DNA of 37,681 nt, taken from contig VXQT01000021.1 in the NCBI GenBank assembly GCA_009838915.1, positions 1 through 37,681 on the forward strand, written 5' to 3'. Both the position numbers and the translations under genes were made by a program. Under the pieces are notes generated by a model. The model ran no database searches and had not been told where the DNA came from. It worked only from the letters and a program-made list of their open reading frames with translations. The DNA comes from Chloroflexota bacterium. Its GTDB lineage: Bacteria > Chloroflexota > Dehalococcoidia > Bin125. Shown piece by piece: positions 24,010 through 32,019 of the stretch; within the stretch, counting starts at the first letter, position 1; each line of letters opens with the position of its first letter.

Positions 24010-24903
24010 TTATCCGTTCTCGCTGTCTCCGCCGTTACTGCCCTGCCGGAAGAAGTCCTCCAGGTCCGCGATCAGCGCATCCGCGCTGGGCAGCTCGCTC
24101 TCCTGCTGAGTTTCCGGTTCCGGCGTGCCCGCGGCCGCCTCGAGTCTGGCGACATAATCCCGAAGGTCGGTGTTCTCCCGCAGCGCCTCTTCCAGTTGCT
24201 GATGGAAGCGTTGGATACCGCGCTCCAGCGGTTCGTAGTCCATGTGCAGGCCGGTCATGTCGCTGACCACTCGCAGCAAGGCCTGCGCGCCGACCGGATT
24301 GGTAATGCCCGGCAGATAGTGCGGGACCGAGGCCCAGAGCGACACCCCGCCGACGCCTTGCCGGCGGCAGTGATCGTGAAACACGCCGACGATGCCCGAC
24401 GGCCCCTCGAACCGCGACGGATGCATGTTGTAGCGCTGGGCGAGTGCCGAGTTGTTGGCCGAGCCGCGCACGTGCACCGGCATCGTGTGCGGCGCGCCGG
24501 TCGCCACCGCGCCCAGCGAGAGAATCAGCTTGGCGCCGATCGCCTCGACCAGCTCCGACATTGCCGTCATGTACCGCTTCCAGCGGTACTGCGGCTCGAT
24601 CCCGATACCGACCACGATGTCGCGCCCGTCGCCTCGCGGTCGCAGGTGGACGAACTCAGTGGCCGGCCAGTCGATGTAGCGCTCGCCGTCGCGGTAGCGC
24701 GCCATTGGCCGGACCTCCGTGAAATCGTAGAATTCCTCCGGGTCAATCGTCGCAAACGAGCCGAGGCCGAACTGCTGGATCAGGTACTGCGCGGCGGTCG
24801 AGGCGGATTCCCCCGCATCGTTCCAGCCTTCCCAGGCCAGGATCAGGATCGGGTCCTTCAGGTCGGGCAGTTCGTTGATACTCAGGTCAGGTGAAGTGGT
24901 CAT
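24010..24903 (-). CDS. PAC2 family protein
   Basis: PAC2 (proteasome assembly chaperone 2-like) family protein, 297 aa. The start LPDLKDPILILAWEGWNDAGESASTAAQYL is the family hallmark, followed by VRPMARYRDGERYIDWPATEF and a Rossmann-like core with LILSLGAVATGAPHTMPV and GVSLWASVPHYL. The C-terminus (about 240-297) is Glu/Gln-rich and probably helical. Bacterial members are common in actinobacteria and some Chloroflexota; function is not established. Its start codon overlaps that of the divergent methyltransferase: the two ATGs share CATG at 24901-24904. FTR and rpsN follow downstream on the same strand. Confidence 0.88.
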   Translation of the reverse strand: MTTSPDLSINELPDLKDPILILAWEGWNDAGESASTAAQYLIQQFGLGSFATIDPEEFYDFTEVRPMARYRDGERYIDWPATEFVHLRPRGDGRDIVVGIGIEPQYRWKRYMTAMSELVEAIGAKLILSLGAVATGAPHTMPVHVRGSANNSALAQRYNMHPSRFEGPSGIVGVFHDHCRRQGVGGVSLWASVPHYLPGITNPVGAQALLRVVSDMTGLHMDYEPLERGIQRFHQQLEEALRENTDLRDYVARLEAAAGTPEPETQQESELPSADALIADLEDFFRQGSNGGDSENG

Positions 24904-25768
24904 GAGCGAAGTTTACTCCAGCGATGACGACTCTTCGGCGACCGCGCTGACGCGGGCCTGGGCCGAACGCGTAGCGGCGAATCGTGATCAGGCCGAACGC
25001 TTGCGCGAGGAGTCGGACGGCGGCGATCACTATCGACCGCTCGCCTCTGCGTTCCGCGCCGATCCGCGTCGCACAGGCGACTCGGCGCTCGAAGCCCTGC
25101 TCGCGATTGCCTCGCCGAACGACACATGGCTCGACATCGGCGCCGGCGCCGGCCGCTTCGCCCTACCACTGGCGCTGCACGTCAAGCGCGTCGTTGCGAT
25201 TGAGCCCTCGCCTGCCATGCGGGCTGAGCTGGCCAGTCTGCAAATCGAGCACGGGATCACCAACGTCGATCTGCGTGATCAGCGCTGGCCGTCCGACGAT
25301 CCGACGCTCTCCGACATCGCCGATGTCGCGTTGATCTCACACGTGGGCTACGACATCGAGCAGATCGGCGCATTCCTGGACACGATGCAGCGAGCGGCCA
25401 GGCGCGAATGCGTGGCGCTGCAGTTCGACCACGCGCCCGGTTCCATGTTCTGGCAGATTTGGCCCGCCATTCATGACGAGGAGCACGCGCGACTACCCGG
25501 AGCCCTGGACTTCATCGAGCTGTTGGAGGCGCGAGGCGCATCCGTTGACGCCGGCGAGCTTGAACGCCGCGGTGACCGCCAACGTTTCGTCTTCGACACC
25601 GTTGAGGACGCCATGGACTGGGCGCGCAGACGGCTATGGTTGGCGGAGGACTCGGCCAGGTTGCCGCTGTTGCGGGACGCTCTTGGCGGACTCCTGGTTG
25701 AAGTGGATGGCGGCTGGTCGCTCCTTGATCAACCGACCCAGATGCTGATTCGCTGGAGGCAATCATGA
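24902..25768 (+). CDS. Class I SAM-dependent methyltransferase
   Basis: Rossmann-fold methyltransferase (288 aa). Motif I is TWLDIGAGAGRFALPLA (75-91), followed by VVAIEPSPAMRAEL (motif II acidic residue Glu) and ADVALISHVGYDIEQIGAFL as motif IV/post-IV. The substrate is unknown. The ATG at 24902 was chosen over an in-frame TTG at 24875 because AGGTGAAG stands 5-12 bases before it. The start codon overlaps the divergent PAC2 start. Its last four bases overlap the next gene (ATGA), indicating coupled translation with the AhpD-like protein. Confidence 0.85.
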   Translation: MSEVYSSDDDSSATALTRAWAERVAANRDQAERLREESDGGDHYRPLASAFRADPRRTGDSALEALLAIASPNDTWLDIGAGAGRFALPLALHVKRVVAIEPSPAMRAELASLQIEHGITNVDLRDQRWPSDDPTLSDIADVALISHVGYDIEQIGAFLDTMQRAARRECVALQFDHAPGSMFWQIWPAIHDEEHARLPGALDFIELLEARGASVDAGELERRGDRQRFVFDTVEDAMDWARRRLWLAEDSARLPLLRDALGGLLVEVDGGWSLLDQPTQMLIRWRQS

Positions 25769-26355
25769 ACAGAGTGACACCGCTCAGTACCGACGAGCTG
25801 CTCGAGGCCGCTCCCTACCTGGCGCAACTCCGAGACGCCGGCGTAACGATCCCGACCTCATTTCACGTGTTGGGCCATCGGCCCAGGGTGCTCGAGGCAT
25901 TCCAGCCGTTCTTCGGCTCGATCATGCGAGAGGGCGACGTGCCCGCCGGCCTCAAGCAACTGATCGCGCACGTGGTCTCGCGTTCCGCCGGCTGCCTCTA
26001 CTGCCAGGCCCACACCGGACACTTCGCGCACACGCTCGCGGGCGAGACGTACGACCGCGTCGAAGCCGTCTGGGCATTCGAGACCTCGGAGCTGTTCAGC
26101 GACGCCGAACGCACAGCGCTCCGCGTCGCTCGCGACTCGGGCGTCGTGCCCAACGCCGCCTCTGATGAGCAGTTCGAGGACCTGGCCAGGTACTGGTCGG
26201 CATCGGAGATCGTGGAGATCGTCAGCGTGATCTCGATGTTCGGCTTCCTCAACCGATTCAACGACACGCTTGCCAACGAGCTCGAACCCGACGCCGTCGA
26301 ATTCTCCGACGCCCACCTCGCCCAGTCCGGCTGGACCGTCGGCAAGCACGCCTGA
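25765..26355 (+). CDS. AhpD/carboxymuconolactone decarboxylase family protein
   Basis: All-helical AhpD-like protein (196 aa). The redox motif CLYCQAHTGHFAHT gives Cys77-x-x-Cys80 and His83, as in alkylhydroperoxidase-like proteins. FKQLIAHV-type helix before it (LKQLIAHVVSRSAG) and the C-terminal SEIVEIVSVISMFGFLNRFNDTL helix are family features. It may reduce peroxides or act as a thiol-disulfide protein with a dihydrolipoyl or thioredoxin partner; the exact role is unknown. The start overlaps the methyltransferase stop as ATGA. A palindromic repeat follows 8 bases after the stop. Confidence 0.88.
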   Translation: MNRVTPLSTDELLEAAPYLAQLRDAGVTIPTSFHVLGHRPRVLEAFQPFFGSIMREGDVPAGLKQLIAHVVSRSAGCLYCQAHTGHFAHTLAGETYDRVEAVWAFETSELFSDAERTALRVARDSGVVPNAASDEQFEDLARYWSASEIVEIVSVISMFGFLNRFNDTLANELEPDAVEFSDAHLAQSGWTVGKHA

Positions 26356-26363
26356 CGGCCGTA

Positions 26364-26413
26364 TCCCTTCTCCCCCCGCGCAGCGGGGGGAGATGCCGAA
26401 GGCAGAGGGGGGC
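26364..26413. repeat. Palindromic intergenic repeat, copy C
   Basis: Full copy, nearly identical to copy B: hairpin 1 CCCCCCGC-GCA-GCGGGGGG, hairpin 2 TGCC-GAA-GGCA, then GAGGGGGG. Only the triloop of hairpin 1 differs (GCA versus GAA). It fills the gap between the convergent AhpD-like and SDR genes (stops at 26355 and 26421), suggesting a terminator-like role. Confidence 0.85.
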
Positions 26414-26420
26414 TCCGCCC

Positions 26421-27317
26421 CTACCGAGGCTTCTCCTCCAGCGGATTCTCCGTCCCCTCGAAGAACGCCCCGCGATACACGGCCGTGTCGCCCCGCACCC
26501 GCGACTCCCACTCGACGTCGGTCATCGCCTCTCGCAGACGAATGGTGTGCACGGTGTCCTCGCCGATCGGCCAGCGCATCGGCAACTGCTGCTCAAGCTC
26601 GACGATGTCGGCAACGGCCGTCGCGACCGAGCGCGAGCCTGGACGCGTCGCCGCTCGCTTGCGGAACGCGGCAAGTGCGTGCTCGGCCGACTCCTGGTAG
26701 GGCGAGCGGCCCTCGCGGATCGCCGCAGCGACATCCAGGTTTGTCGTCTGCCAGTCCGACGCGTACATGCCCGGCTCAAGGATCGTCACGTCGATGTTCC
26801 AGCGCGAGACCTCGTAGCGCAGCGCCTCCGACATCGCCTCAACCGCCCACTTCGACGCCGCGTACAACCCCATCAGCGGACCCACGATCCGTCCCGCCAG
26901 CGACGACACGTTGATGATCTTGCCGTGCTCGCGCTCGCGCATCAGTGGCAGCACCGCCTGCGCCATGCGGATCTGACCGATGAAGTTGGTGTCCATCTGC
27001 CGCGAGACTTCGTCGTCCGACAGGTCCTCGACCGGGCCGTACAGTCCATAGCCGGCGTTGTTGAACAGCGCGTCGACCCGTCCGAACCGCTGCAATCCGG
27101 CCTCGACCGCCGACTCGATTGACGCGCGGTCGGTCACGTCGCACTGCGCAATCTTGACCAACTCCGGGTTGATGTTTGCGAGGTTTGGTGTGTCGCGGCC
27201 GGGATTGCGCATCGTCGCGATCACGGGGTGCCCGCGCAGCGTCAACTCCTCCGCCGCAGCCAGCCCGAATCCCCTCGACGCCCCCGTGATCAGTGTCACT
27301 TGCCGTTCAAGTACCAT
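26421..27317 (-). CDS. SDR family NAD(P)-dependent oxidoreductase
   Basis: Classical short-chain dehydrogenase (298 aa). The cofactor motif is TGASRGFG (11-18), NNAGYG follows at 86-91, and the catalytic residues are Ser139, Tyr152 and Lys156 (YAASK). CDVTDRASI at about 59-67 with Arg38 in ATMRNPGR hints at NADP preference. The frame is open about 20 codons upstream, but the ATG at 27317 gives the family N-terminus (MVLERQVTLITGAS). The substrate is unknown. It is transcribed divergently from the metal permease, with 72 bases between. Confidence 0.9.
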   Translation of the reverse strand: MVLERQVTLITGASRGFGLAAAEELTLRGHPVIATMRNPGRDTPNLANINPELVKIAQCDVTDRASIESAVEAGLQRFGRVDALFNNAGYGLYGPVEDLSDDEVSRQMDTNFIGQIRMAQAVLPLMREREHGKIINVSSLAGRIVGPLMGLYAASKWAVEAMSEALRYEVSRWNIDVTILEPGMYASDWQTTNLDVAAAIREGRSPYQESAEHALAAFRKRAATRPGSRSVATAVADIVELEQQLPMRWPIGEDTVHTIRLREAMTDVEWESRVRGDTAVYRGAFFEGTENPLEEKPR

Positions 27318-27389
27318 GGTGCCGTCTCTACAATCCGTGCAGCTTGCGTCTGATGATGGTAGTGAGTGGCCGGCTAGCAAGAGTCATCC

Positions 27390-28418
27390 TTGGACTGGTT
27401 CACCGACCCTTGGGACTTCGAATTCATGTATCGCGCCCTGCTCGCGGGCGTCATCGTGTCGATCGCCGCCGGCATGGTCGGCGTGTTCGTCGTGCTGCGC
27501 GGACTCGCCTTCATGGGCGATGCCGTCGCCCACACGCAGCTCGCCGGAGCGGCCGTCGCCCTGGTGCTGGGCGGCGGCGCAGTGCTGATCACACTCGGCG
27601 CGGGCGTGGCCGCCGTACTCACCGCGCTCGGCGTCGCCCTGCTCACGATCCGCGGGCGCCTGCGCGAAGACACCGCTATCGGCATCATGTTCGCGGGCCT
27701 GTTTGCCCTCGGTATCGTCCTGATTTCAAGACAACGCACGCTCAATATCAGCCTGAACGATCTACTGGTCGGCGACATCCTCGGAGCGTCGTGGACCGAT
27801 CTGATGGTGATGGCGGCGCTGACAGTCGTCGTCGCACTGCTGGTGCTGTCCTTCCTGCCTGAGTTGCGGTTCACCGCCTACGACCCCGAGGTCGCCTCGG
27901 TTTCCGGGGTGCCGGTGACCTTGATGCAGATTGGCCTCCTCGTCTTGATCGCGCTGGCGACCGTCGTGGCCTTCCGGTTGGTTGGCGTAGTCCTGGCACT
28001 GGCGATGCTGGTCACTCCAGCGGCTGCAGCCGCGCTGTTGACCCGTCGGCTGACGATGATGATGCTGATCTCGACCATGGTCGGGGTCGTGTCTACGGTG
28101 GTCGGGCTGTACGCGTCGTTCTACTACGATCTGGCCGCAGGACCATCGATCGTGCTGGCGGCGGTTCTGATGATGGTGCTTGCGTTCATCCTGAGCCCGC
28201 GTGGACTGCGTTCAACCGTGCCATCGATGGACTTCCTGTTGGATGAAGGCGCGGGACCTGCGCCGACCGGCTGGCGGCGAACCGCCCGGATCTGCTGGGG
28301 CGCATGCTGCGTGGCCGGGGACGCTTCCTGGGGTGCCTGCTGCCGGGTCGGCGATGTCTGCTGGGGCGCATGCTGCCGAGTCGGCGAGCGTTTCTCGATG
28401 CGCGGCCGGACCGGCTAG
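27390..28418 (+). CDS. Zinc/manganese-type ABC transporter permease with Cys-rich tail
   Basis: ABC-3 family integral membrane protein (ZnuB/MntB/AztB type), 342 aa with about eight membrane segments. FMYRALLAGVIVSIAAGMVGVFVVLRGLAFMGDAVAHTQLAG is the family N-terminus; SVSGVPV and VGVVLALAMLVTPAAAAALLT form the later conserved part. The TTG at 27390 keeps the family WFTDPWDFEFM start; ATG at 27426 is an alternative. After LSPRGL, where most family members end, an extra tail of about 75 residues holds three repeats around WGACC with eight Cys. No ATPase gene is near, and the binding protein is on the other strand 0.6 kb away. The stop shares CTAG with the convergent orn stop. Confidence 0.88.
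   Translation: MDWFTDPWDFEFMYRALLAGVIVSIAAGMVGVFVVLRGLAFMGDAVAHTQLAGAAVALVLGGGAVLITLGAGVAAVLTALGVALLTIRGRLREDTAIGIMFAGLFALGIVLISRQRTLNISLNDLLVGDILGASWTDLMVMAALTVVVALLVLSFLPELRFTAYDPEVASVSGVPVTLMQIGLLVLIALATVVAFRLVGVVLALAMLVTPAAAAALLTRRLTMMMLISTMVGVVSTVVGLYASFYYDLAAGPSIVLAAVLMMVLAFILSPRGLRSTVPSMDFLLDEGAGPAPTGWRRTARICWGACCVAGDASWGACCRVGDVCWGACCRVGERFSMRGRTG
28293..28388 (+). repeat. Three-unit 33-base tandem repeat in the permease tail
   Basis: Units at 28293-28325, 28326-28358 and 28359-28388 (last one 30 bases) encode C/S-WGACC-x-x-G-D/E. Each unit carries the core TGGGG(C/T)GC(A/C)TGCTGC. The repeats are in frame with the permease and add eight Cys to its cytosolic end. Confidence 0.75.
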
Positions 28419-28969
28419 CCGCCAGACTTGAAGATCTGCTGCCGATACCAGCGCAGCTCGGCGATCGACTCGCGGATGTCCTCCAGCGCCCGATGCCGCT
28501 CCTGCTTAGCGAACTTCTCCAGATCGGGATACCAACGCGTGGCCAGCTCCTTGACCGTCGACACGTCGATGATTCGGTAGTGCAGCCACTCCACCAACGT
28601 CGGCATCTCGCGGTAGAGGAAGCGCTTATCCTGATGCACCGAGTTGCCGCACAGCGGTGACTTCCCCTCGACCGTCCACGCCTGGACGAACTCCAGGATC
28701 TCCGCCTCGGCTTGCTCTGCTGTCATATCCGACGCGCGCACCCGTTTGATCAACCCCGAACCGTGATGCGTCCGCCGGTTCCACTCGTTCATTACGCTCA
28801 ACTCTTCCGCCGAGCGGTGAATCGCAATCTCAGGCCCGTCGGCGACGACGTTGAGGTCGTCGTCCGTGATCAGCACTGCCGCCTCAATGATCACGTCCCG
28901 CTCCGGGTCAAGCCCGGTCATCTCCAGATCGATCCAGATCAGATGGTCCTTCGATGCAATCGGTGACAT
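28415..28969 (-). CDS. orn: Oligoribonuclease
   Basis: DEDDh 3'-5' exoribonuclease (184 aa) that finishes RNA decay by cleaving di- to short oligonucleotides, including pGpG from cyclic di-GMP. WIDLEMTGLDPERD carries Asp14 and Glu16, SPLCGNSVHQDKRFL the third acidic residue, and HRALEDIRESI the His and last Asp. Length and sequence are typical of Orn, which is widespread in proteobacteria and actinobacteria. The stop overlaps the permease stop through CTAG at 28415-28418. The ATG at 28969 is 32 bases from the terminator of the upstream znuA-like gene. Confidence 0.96.
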   Translation of the reverse strand: MSPIASKDHLIWIDLEMTGLDPERDVIIEAAVLITDDDLNVVADGPEIAIHRSAEELSVMNEWNRRTHHGSGLIKRVRASDMTAEQAEAEILEFVQAWTVEGKSPLCGNSVHQDKRFLYREMPTLVEWLHYRIIDVSTVKELATRWYPDLEKFAKQERHRALEDIRESIAELRWYRQQIFKSGG

Positions 28970-29000
28970 GCAATCAGGCTAAGGGAGGCCAAGCACGAAG

Positions 29001-29034
29001 AAGGGCGCCCACTGCGTGCACAGTGGGCGCCCTT
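29001..29034 (-). terminator. Hairpin terminator after the zinc-binding lipoprotein gene
   Basis: A perfect 14-bp inverted repeat AAGGGCGCCCACTG/CAGTGGGCGCCCTT with a 6-base loop, 22 bases past the stop at 29057. On the minus strand it is followed by CTTCGTGCTT, a modest T-rich run. It separates the lipoprotein gene from orn. Confidence 0.8.
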
Positions 29035-29056
29035 CGATTCGTTTCCAGGCAGTCGG

Positions 29057-31480
29057 TTACTGCTCGGCGATGGCTCGCGCGTTGCCGACCAGGATGCCGA
29101 TGTAGGTCGGGTTGTCCTCCGTCGGTTGCGACCAGATGATGCCGCGCTTGGCGCCGGTCTCATCGGCGACCGTGTCGAGGATCGCTGAGTCGAACTGCGG
29201 CTCGTGGAAGACCGTCTCCACGCCCTCGTGCTCGATCAGCTCAATCAACTCGGCCAACGCTTCTGCGCTGACGCCTTGCTCGGGCCCCTCGACGACGAAG
29301 CCGGCAACTTCGAGCCCGTAGCGGCGGGCGAAGTAACCGAACGCGTCGTGGAACGTGACCAACAGACGCTGGCTGTCGCTGATGCCCGCAAGCAAAGCCT
29401 GCGCCTCGGCGTCGGCCTCTGCGATCTCGGCGAGGTAGAGCTCGAGTCGGTCGCTGAAGGTGTCCGCGGCCTCAGGGCTCAGGTGGCTGAGCTCATCGGC
29501 GATTGCAACGATGGCGACGGATGTCAGGTCCACGTCGAACCAGAAGTGCGGATCCTCGTCACCGTGATGGTGGTGGTGTCCGTGGTCGTCTTCCTCGTCG
29601 CCGTGGTCGTCGTGTTCCTCGTCCTCGTCGTGGTCGTGAGCTTCGTCCTGATCGTGGTCGTCTTCGTGCATCTCGTCTTCGTCGTGACCTGCGTGTGGCG
29701 CGTCATCTCCGTCGAGAACGCCGACAAAGGCCAACGATCCCGGCGCGCCGCCCACGTGCCATTCCTCAACGACCTCAAGCGAGTGGCCGTCGACCATCAA
29801 CACATGGCCGTCACCGGGGTCGGTGATGAACAGATGCTCGCCCACGGCGATCATGCCGGGACGTCCGGATTCGCTAGCGCCGACCATCTCAGCGCTGGCG
29901 ATGACTTCGCCGTCGTGCGCGTCGAGCGCGTAGAGCACGGCGTCCGCGCCCAACAGGAACAGCGTCTCGCCGTGATTGCCAATGGCGACGGCCAGTGGTC
30001 CCTCGTCAAAGACGCGAGTCATCGTGCCGAAGGCCGCGTCGATCAACCAGATCCCGTCGGAGTTCCAGCCGGCCTCGCCACGGTAAGAAGCGCTGCCAAA
30101 GAAGTGATCGAGATGGTGGTGTCCATAGACCGAGCCGATTCGCGCCGCTTCGTGCATCTCCGGCGGATTGGGGATCCACGTGTACTCGTACTCGCCCTCG
30201 TGCGCGTGCAGGAAGAGCACACCGCCGACACAGCCAAAGGCTGCGCCGTGCGCATTGTGCGCCTCGCCGTGCATGCCGGGGCAAGCGCGGTTGCTGTCGT
30301 CATAGACGACCTCGTCGTCGAACGTCCGCACTTCAACGCCGACCGGCAGCGCGTCGTTGGGATCGTCAGGGTTCTTGGTCGTGACGATCACGTGCTCTTC
30401 AGAAATGGCGAGTGCAGCACCGTGATGCGGACCCGCTTCGAGCACGATTGGTTCGTAGTCGCCTTGAGCACTGGTCAGCGACTCTTCATGGATCAGAATC
30501 ACATGGCCGCTGGCGTCGGCGAAGATCGCGGTCCAGCCGTAGCTGTTGACGTAGTGAATCGGCGCTTCTTCAACTATTTCCAGTGAGTGGCGAGACACCG
30601 GCTCGACGAACAGGTCGTAGTGATCGCCGTGCTCCACCAGGAACACCCCGCCGTCGAAGATGTGCACGCGGTCGTCGTCGTCTTCCGGCCCGCGCGCCAG
30701 CACGATGCCGTAACGGTGTGTGGGACTGTGCTTGACGGTTGCGCCGACTGTAGCGATGGAGAACGCGCCGTAGTTGACCTCTTCGGTCATCAGGTCAACC
30801 ACCGAGAGGACAGCCTCGGCCCCGTCCGCGATCAGCAGGCGGCCGGTTGGCGCTGACGCGTGGTCATGCTCGTGTTCGTCCTGTTCGTGTTGCTGATGAT
30901 CTTCATCCTCATGCTCGTGCTCGTCTTCATCCTCGTGCGCGTGATCGTCTTCGTCCTCTTGTCCGTGCTCGGACATCATCCCTTCGAATGGCGCCAACTC
31001 GAGTCCGGCACTCTCAATCGCCTCGGCGAGGTTGAGCACGTGGTCTGAGTTCTCGAGGATCGAAGCCTCGTATGCAGACTCCAGCCCTGCTCCGTTGATG
31101 ATCACCAGGTCCGCATCGGCGACCGCGCGGATGTCCGAGACGCTCAGTTCGATCGTGTGCACGTCCGCGCCGGCCGGAACCAGCGCTTCCACCTCGACGT
31201 GGTCGCCGCCGATCTGCCGCACCCAGTCGGCAATGATCTGCGTCGAGACCACGACCTTGAGCGGATCGGCGGAGACGGCTTGCGGCTGCGCCTGTTGTTG
31301 CTGCTGTTGCTCTTGTGCAGCGCTGGACTGAGCCGGCGCTGCCGCCTCACTCTCCTGCTGCTGTTGCGGCTGCGCCTGTTGCTGCTGTGACTGGTCGTCG
31401 TCGGAACAACCGACAACGAGCACAGCCGCAAGCGACAGCGCAACTAGGGCGCCAAGCGCCAGCTTGACTAAACGGGACAT
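29057..31480 (-). CDS. ZnuA/AztC-type zinc-binding lipoprotein with inserted AztD-like beta-propeller
   Basis: Very large (807 aa) zinc ABC transporter binding protein; ordinary ZnuA is about 300 aa. Signal and lipobox (Cys25), a Gln-rich tether (about 30-68), the ZnuA N-lobe (about 72-165; His108 in AGADVHTIELS), an Asp/Glu/His-rich linker (about 170-208), an inserted domain (about 210-590), a second His-rich linker (about 593-641), then the C-lobe (about 642-807) with DPHFWFDV (His645), FHDAFGYF (His711) and EPQFDS. All ZnuA metal ligands are thus kept. The insert has repeated strands (GRLLIADGAEAVLSVVDL, HLFITDPGDGHVLMVDG) and CPGMHGEAHN...FGCVGGVLFLH, resembling the AztD zinc metallochaperone propeller. 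It follows bcp by 29 bases and is closed by a terminator. Confidence 0.88.
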   Translation of the reverse strand: MSRLVKLALGALVALSLAAVLVVGCSDDDQSQQQQAQPQQQQESEAAAPAQSSAAQEQQQQQQAQPQAVSADPLKVVVSTQIIADWVRQIGGDHVEVEALVPAGADVHTIELSVSDIRAVADADLVIINGAGLESAYEASILENSDHVLNLAEAIESAGLELAPFEGMMSEHGQEDEDDHAHEDEDEHEHEDEDHQQHEQDEHEHDHASAPTGRLLIADGAEAVLSVVDLMTEEVNYGAFSIATVGATVKHSPTHRYGIVLARGPEDDDDRVHIFDGGVFLVEHGDHYDLFVEPVSRHSLEIVEEAPIHYVNSYGWTAIFADASGHVILIHEESLTSAQGDYEPIVLEAGPHHGAALAISEEHVIVTTKNPDDPNDALPVGVEVRTFDDEVVYDDSNRACPGMHGEAHNAHGAAFGCVGGVLFLHAHEGEYEYTWIPNPPEMHEAARIGSVYGHHHLDHFFGSASYRGEAGWNSDGIWLIDAAFGTMTRVFDEGPLAVAIGNHGETLFLLGADAVLYALDAHDGEVIASAEMVGASESGRPGMIAVGEHLFITDPGDGHVLMVDGHSLEVVEEWHVGGAPGSLAFVGVLDGDDAPHAGHDEDEMHEDDHDQDEAHDHDEDEEHDDHGDEEDDHGHHHHHGDEDPHFWFDVDLTSVAIVAIADELSHLSPEAADTFSDRLELYLAEIAEADAEAQALLAGISDSQRLLVTFHDAFGYFARRYGLEVAGFVVEGPEQGVSAEALAELIELIEHEGVETVFHEPQFDSAILDTVADETGAKRGIIWSQPTEDNPTYIGILVGNARAIAEQ

Positions 31481-31509
31481 ACGGGACTCGCTCTAGGCGG
31501 ACGAATCTG

Positions 31510-31983
31510 TCAGCGGCCCGTCCGCAGGGCCTTGAGGACCGCCTGGCCGTGTTCAGCGGCCTTGGCGCGCTTCCAGACCTTAGTCAGCGCGCCATCCGGT
31601 CCGATGACGAATGTAGCACGGGTCATGCCTATGCTCTTGCGCCCGTACAACACCTTCTCGCCCCAGGCCCCGTAGCGCGTCGCCACCTCGGCCTCGGCGT
31701 CGACCAACAGCGGGAAGTTCAGCTCGTGCTTGGCGATGAAGCTCCGGTGCGACTCCGCGTCGTCCGTCGACACCCCGAGCACCACTGCGCCCTCCGCCTG
31801 GATCTCGGCCATTTCATCCCGAAGCGAGCAGGCCTGTTTCGTGCATCCCGGCGTGTCGTCGCGCGGGTAGAAGTAGAGCACGACCGTCCGTCCGGCGTAG
31901 TCGGCCAGCCTGTGAACCGCGCCGTCCTGGTCGGCGAGCTCGAAGTCCGGCGCCTGGTCGCCTTTGGCAAGCGTGACGGGCAT
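31510..31983 (-). CDS. bcp: Thioredoxin-dependent peroxiredoxin, BCP/PrxQ type
   Basis: Thiol peroxidase (157 aa) that reduces hydrogen peroxide and organic peroxides with thioredoxin. YFYPRDDTPGCTKQACSLRDE contains peroxidatic Cys47 and resolving Cys52, the CxxxxC of PrxQ/BCP. The rest (VVLGVSTDDAESHRSFIAKHELNFPLLVDAEAEVATRYGAWGEK) is typical, and length matches the family. Lies 36 bases downstream of the NTF2-like gene and 29 upstream of the zinc lipoprotein gene on the same strand. The FTR enzyme at 23459 could supply its reducing power through a thioredoxin; inference. Confidence 0.95.
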   Translation of the reverse strand: MPVTLAKGDQAPDFELADQDGAVHRLADYAGRTVVLYFYPRDDTPGCTKQACSLRDEMAEIQAEGAVVLGVSTDDAESHRSFIAKHELNFPLLVDAEAEVATRYGAWGEKVLYGRKSIGMTRATFVIGPDGALTKVWKRAKAAEHGQAVLKALRTGR

Positions 31984-32019
31984 GATCGTCGCCTTCCTCT
32001 GCGTCCGTACGTCAGTGCG

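Noticed and set aside
29204..30586. Plus-strand frame of 460 codons opposite the zinc lipoprotein
   Set aside because: Val-rich translation is the complement of the His/Asp-rich gene; no family features.
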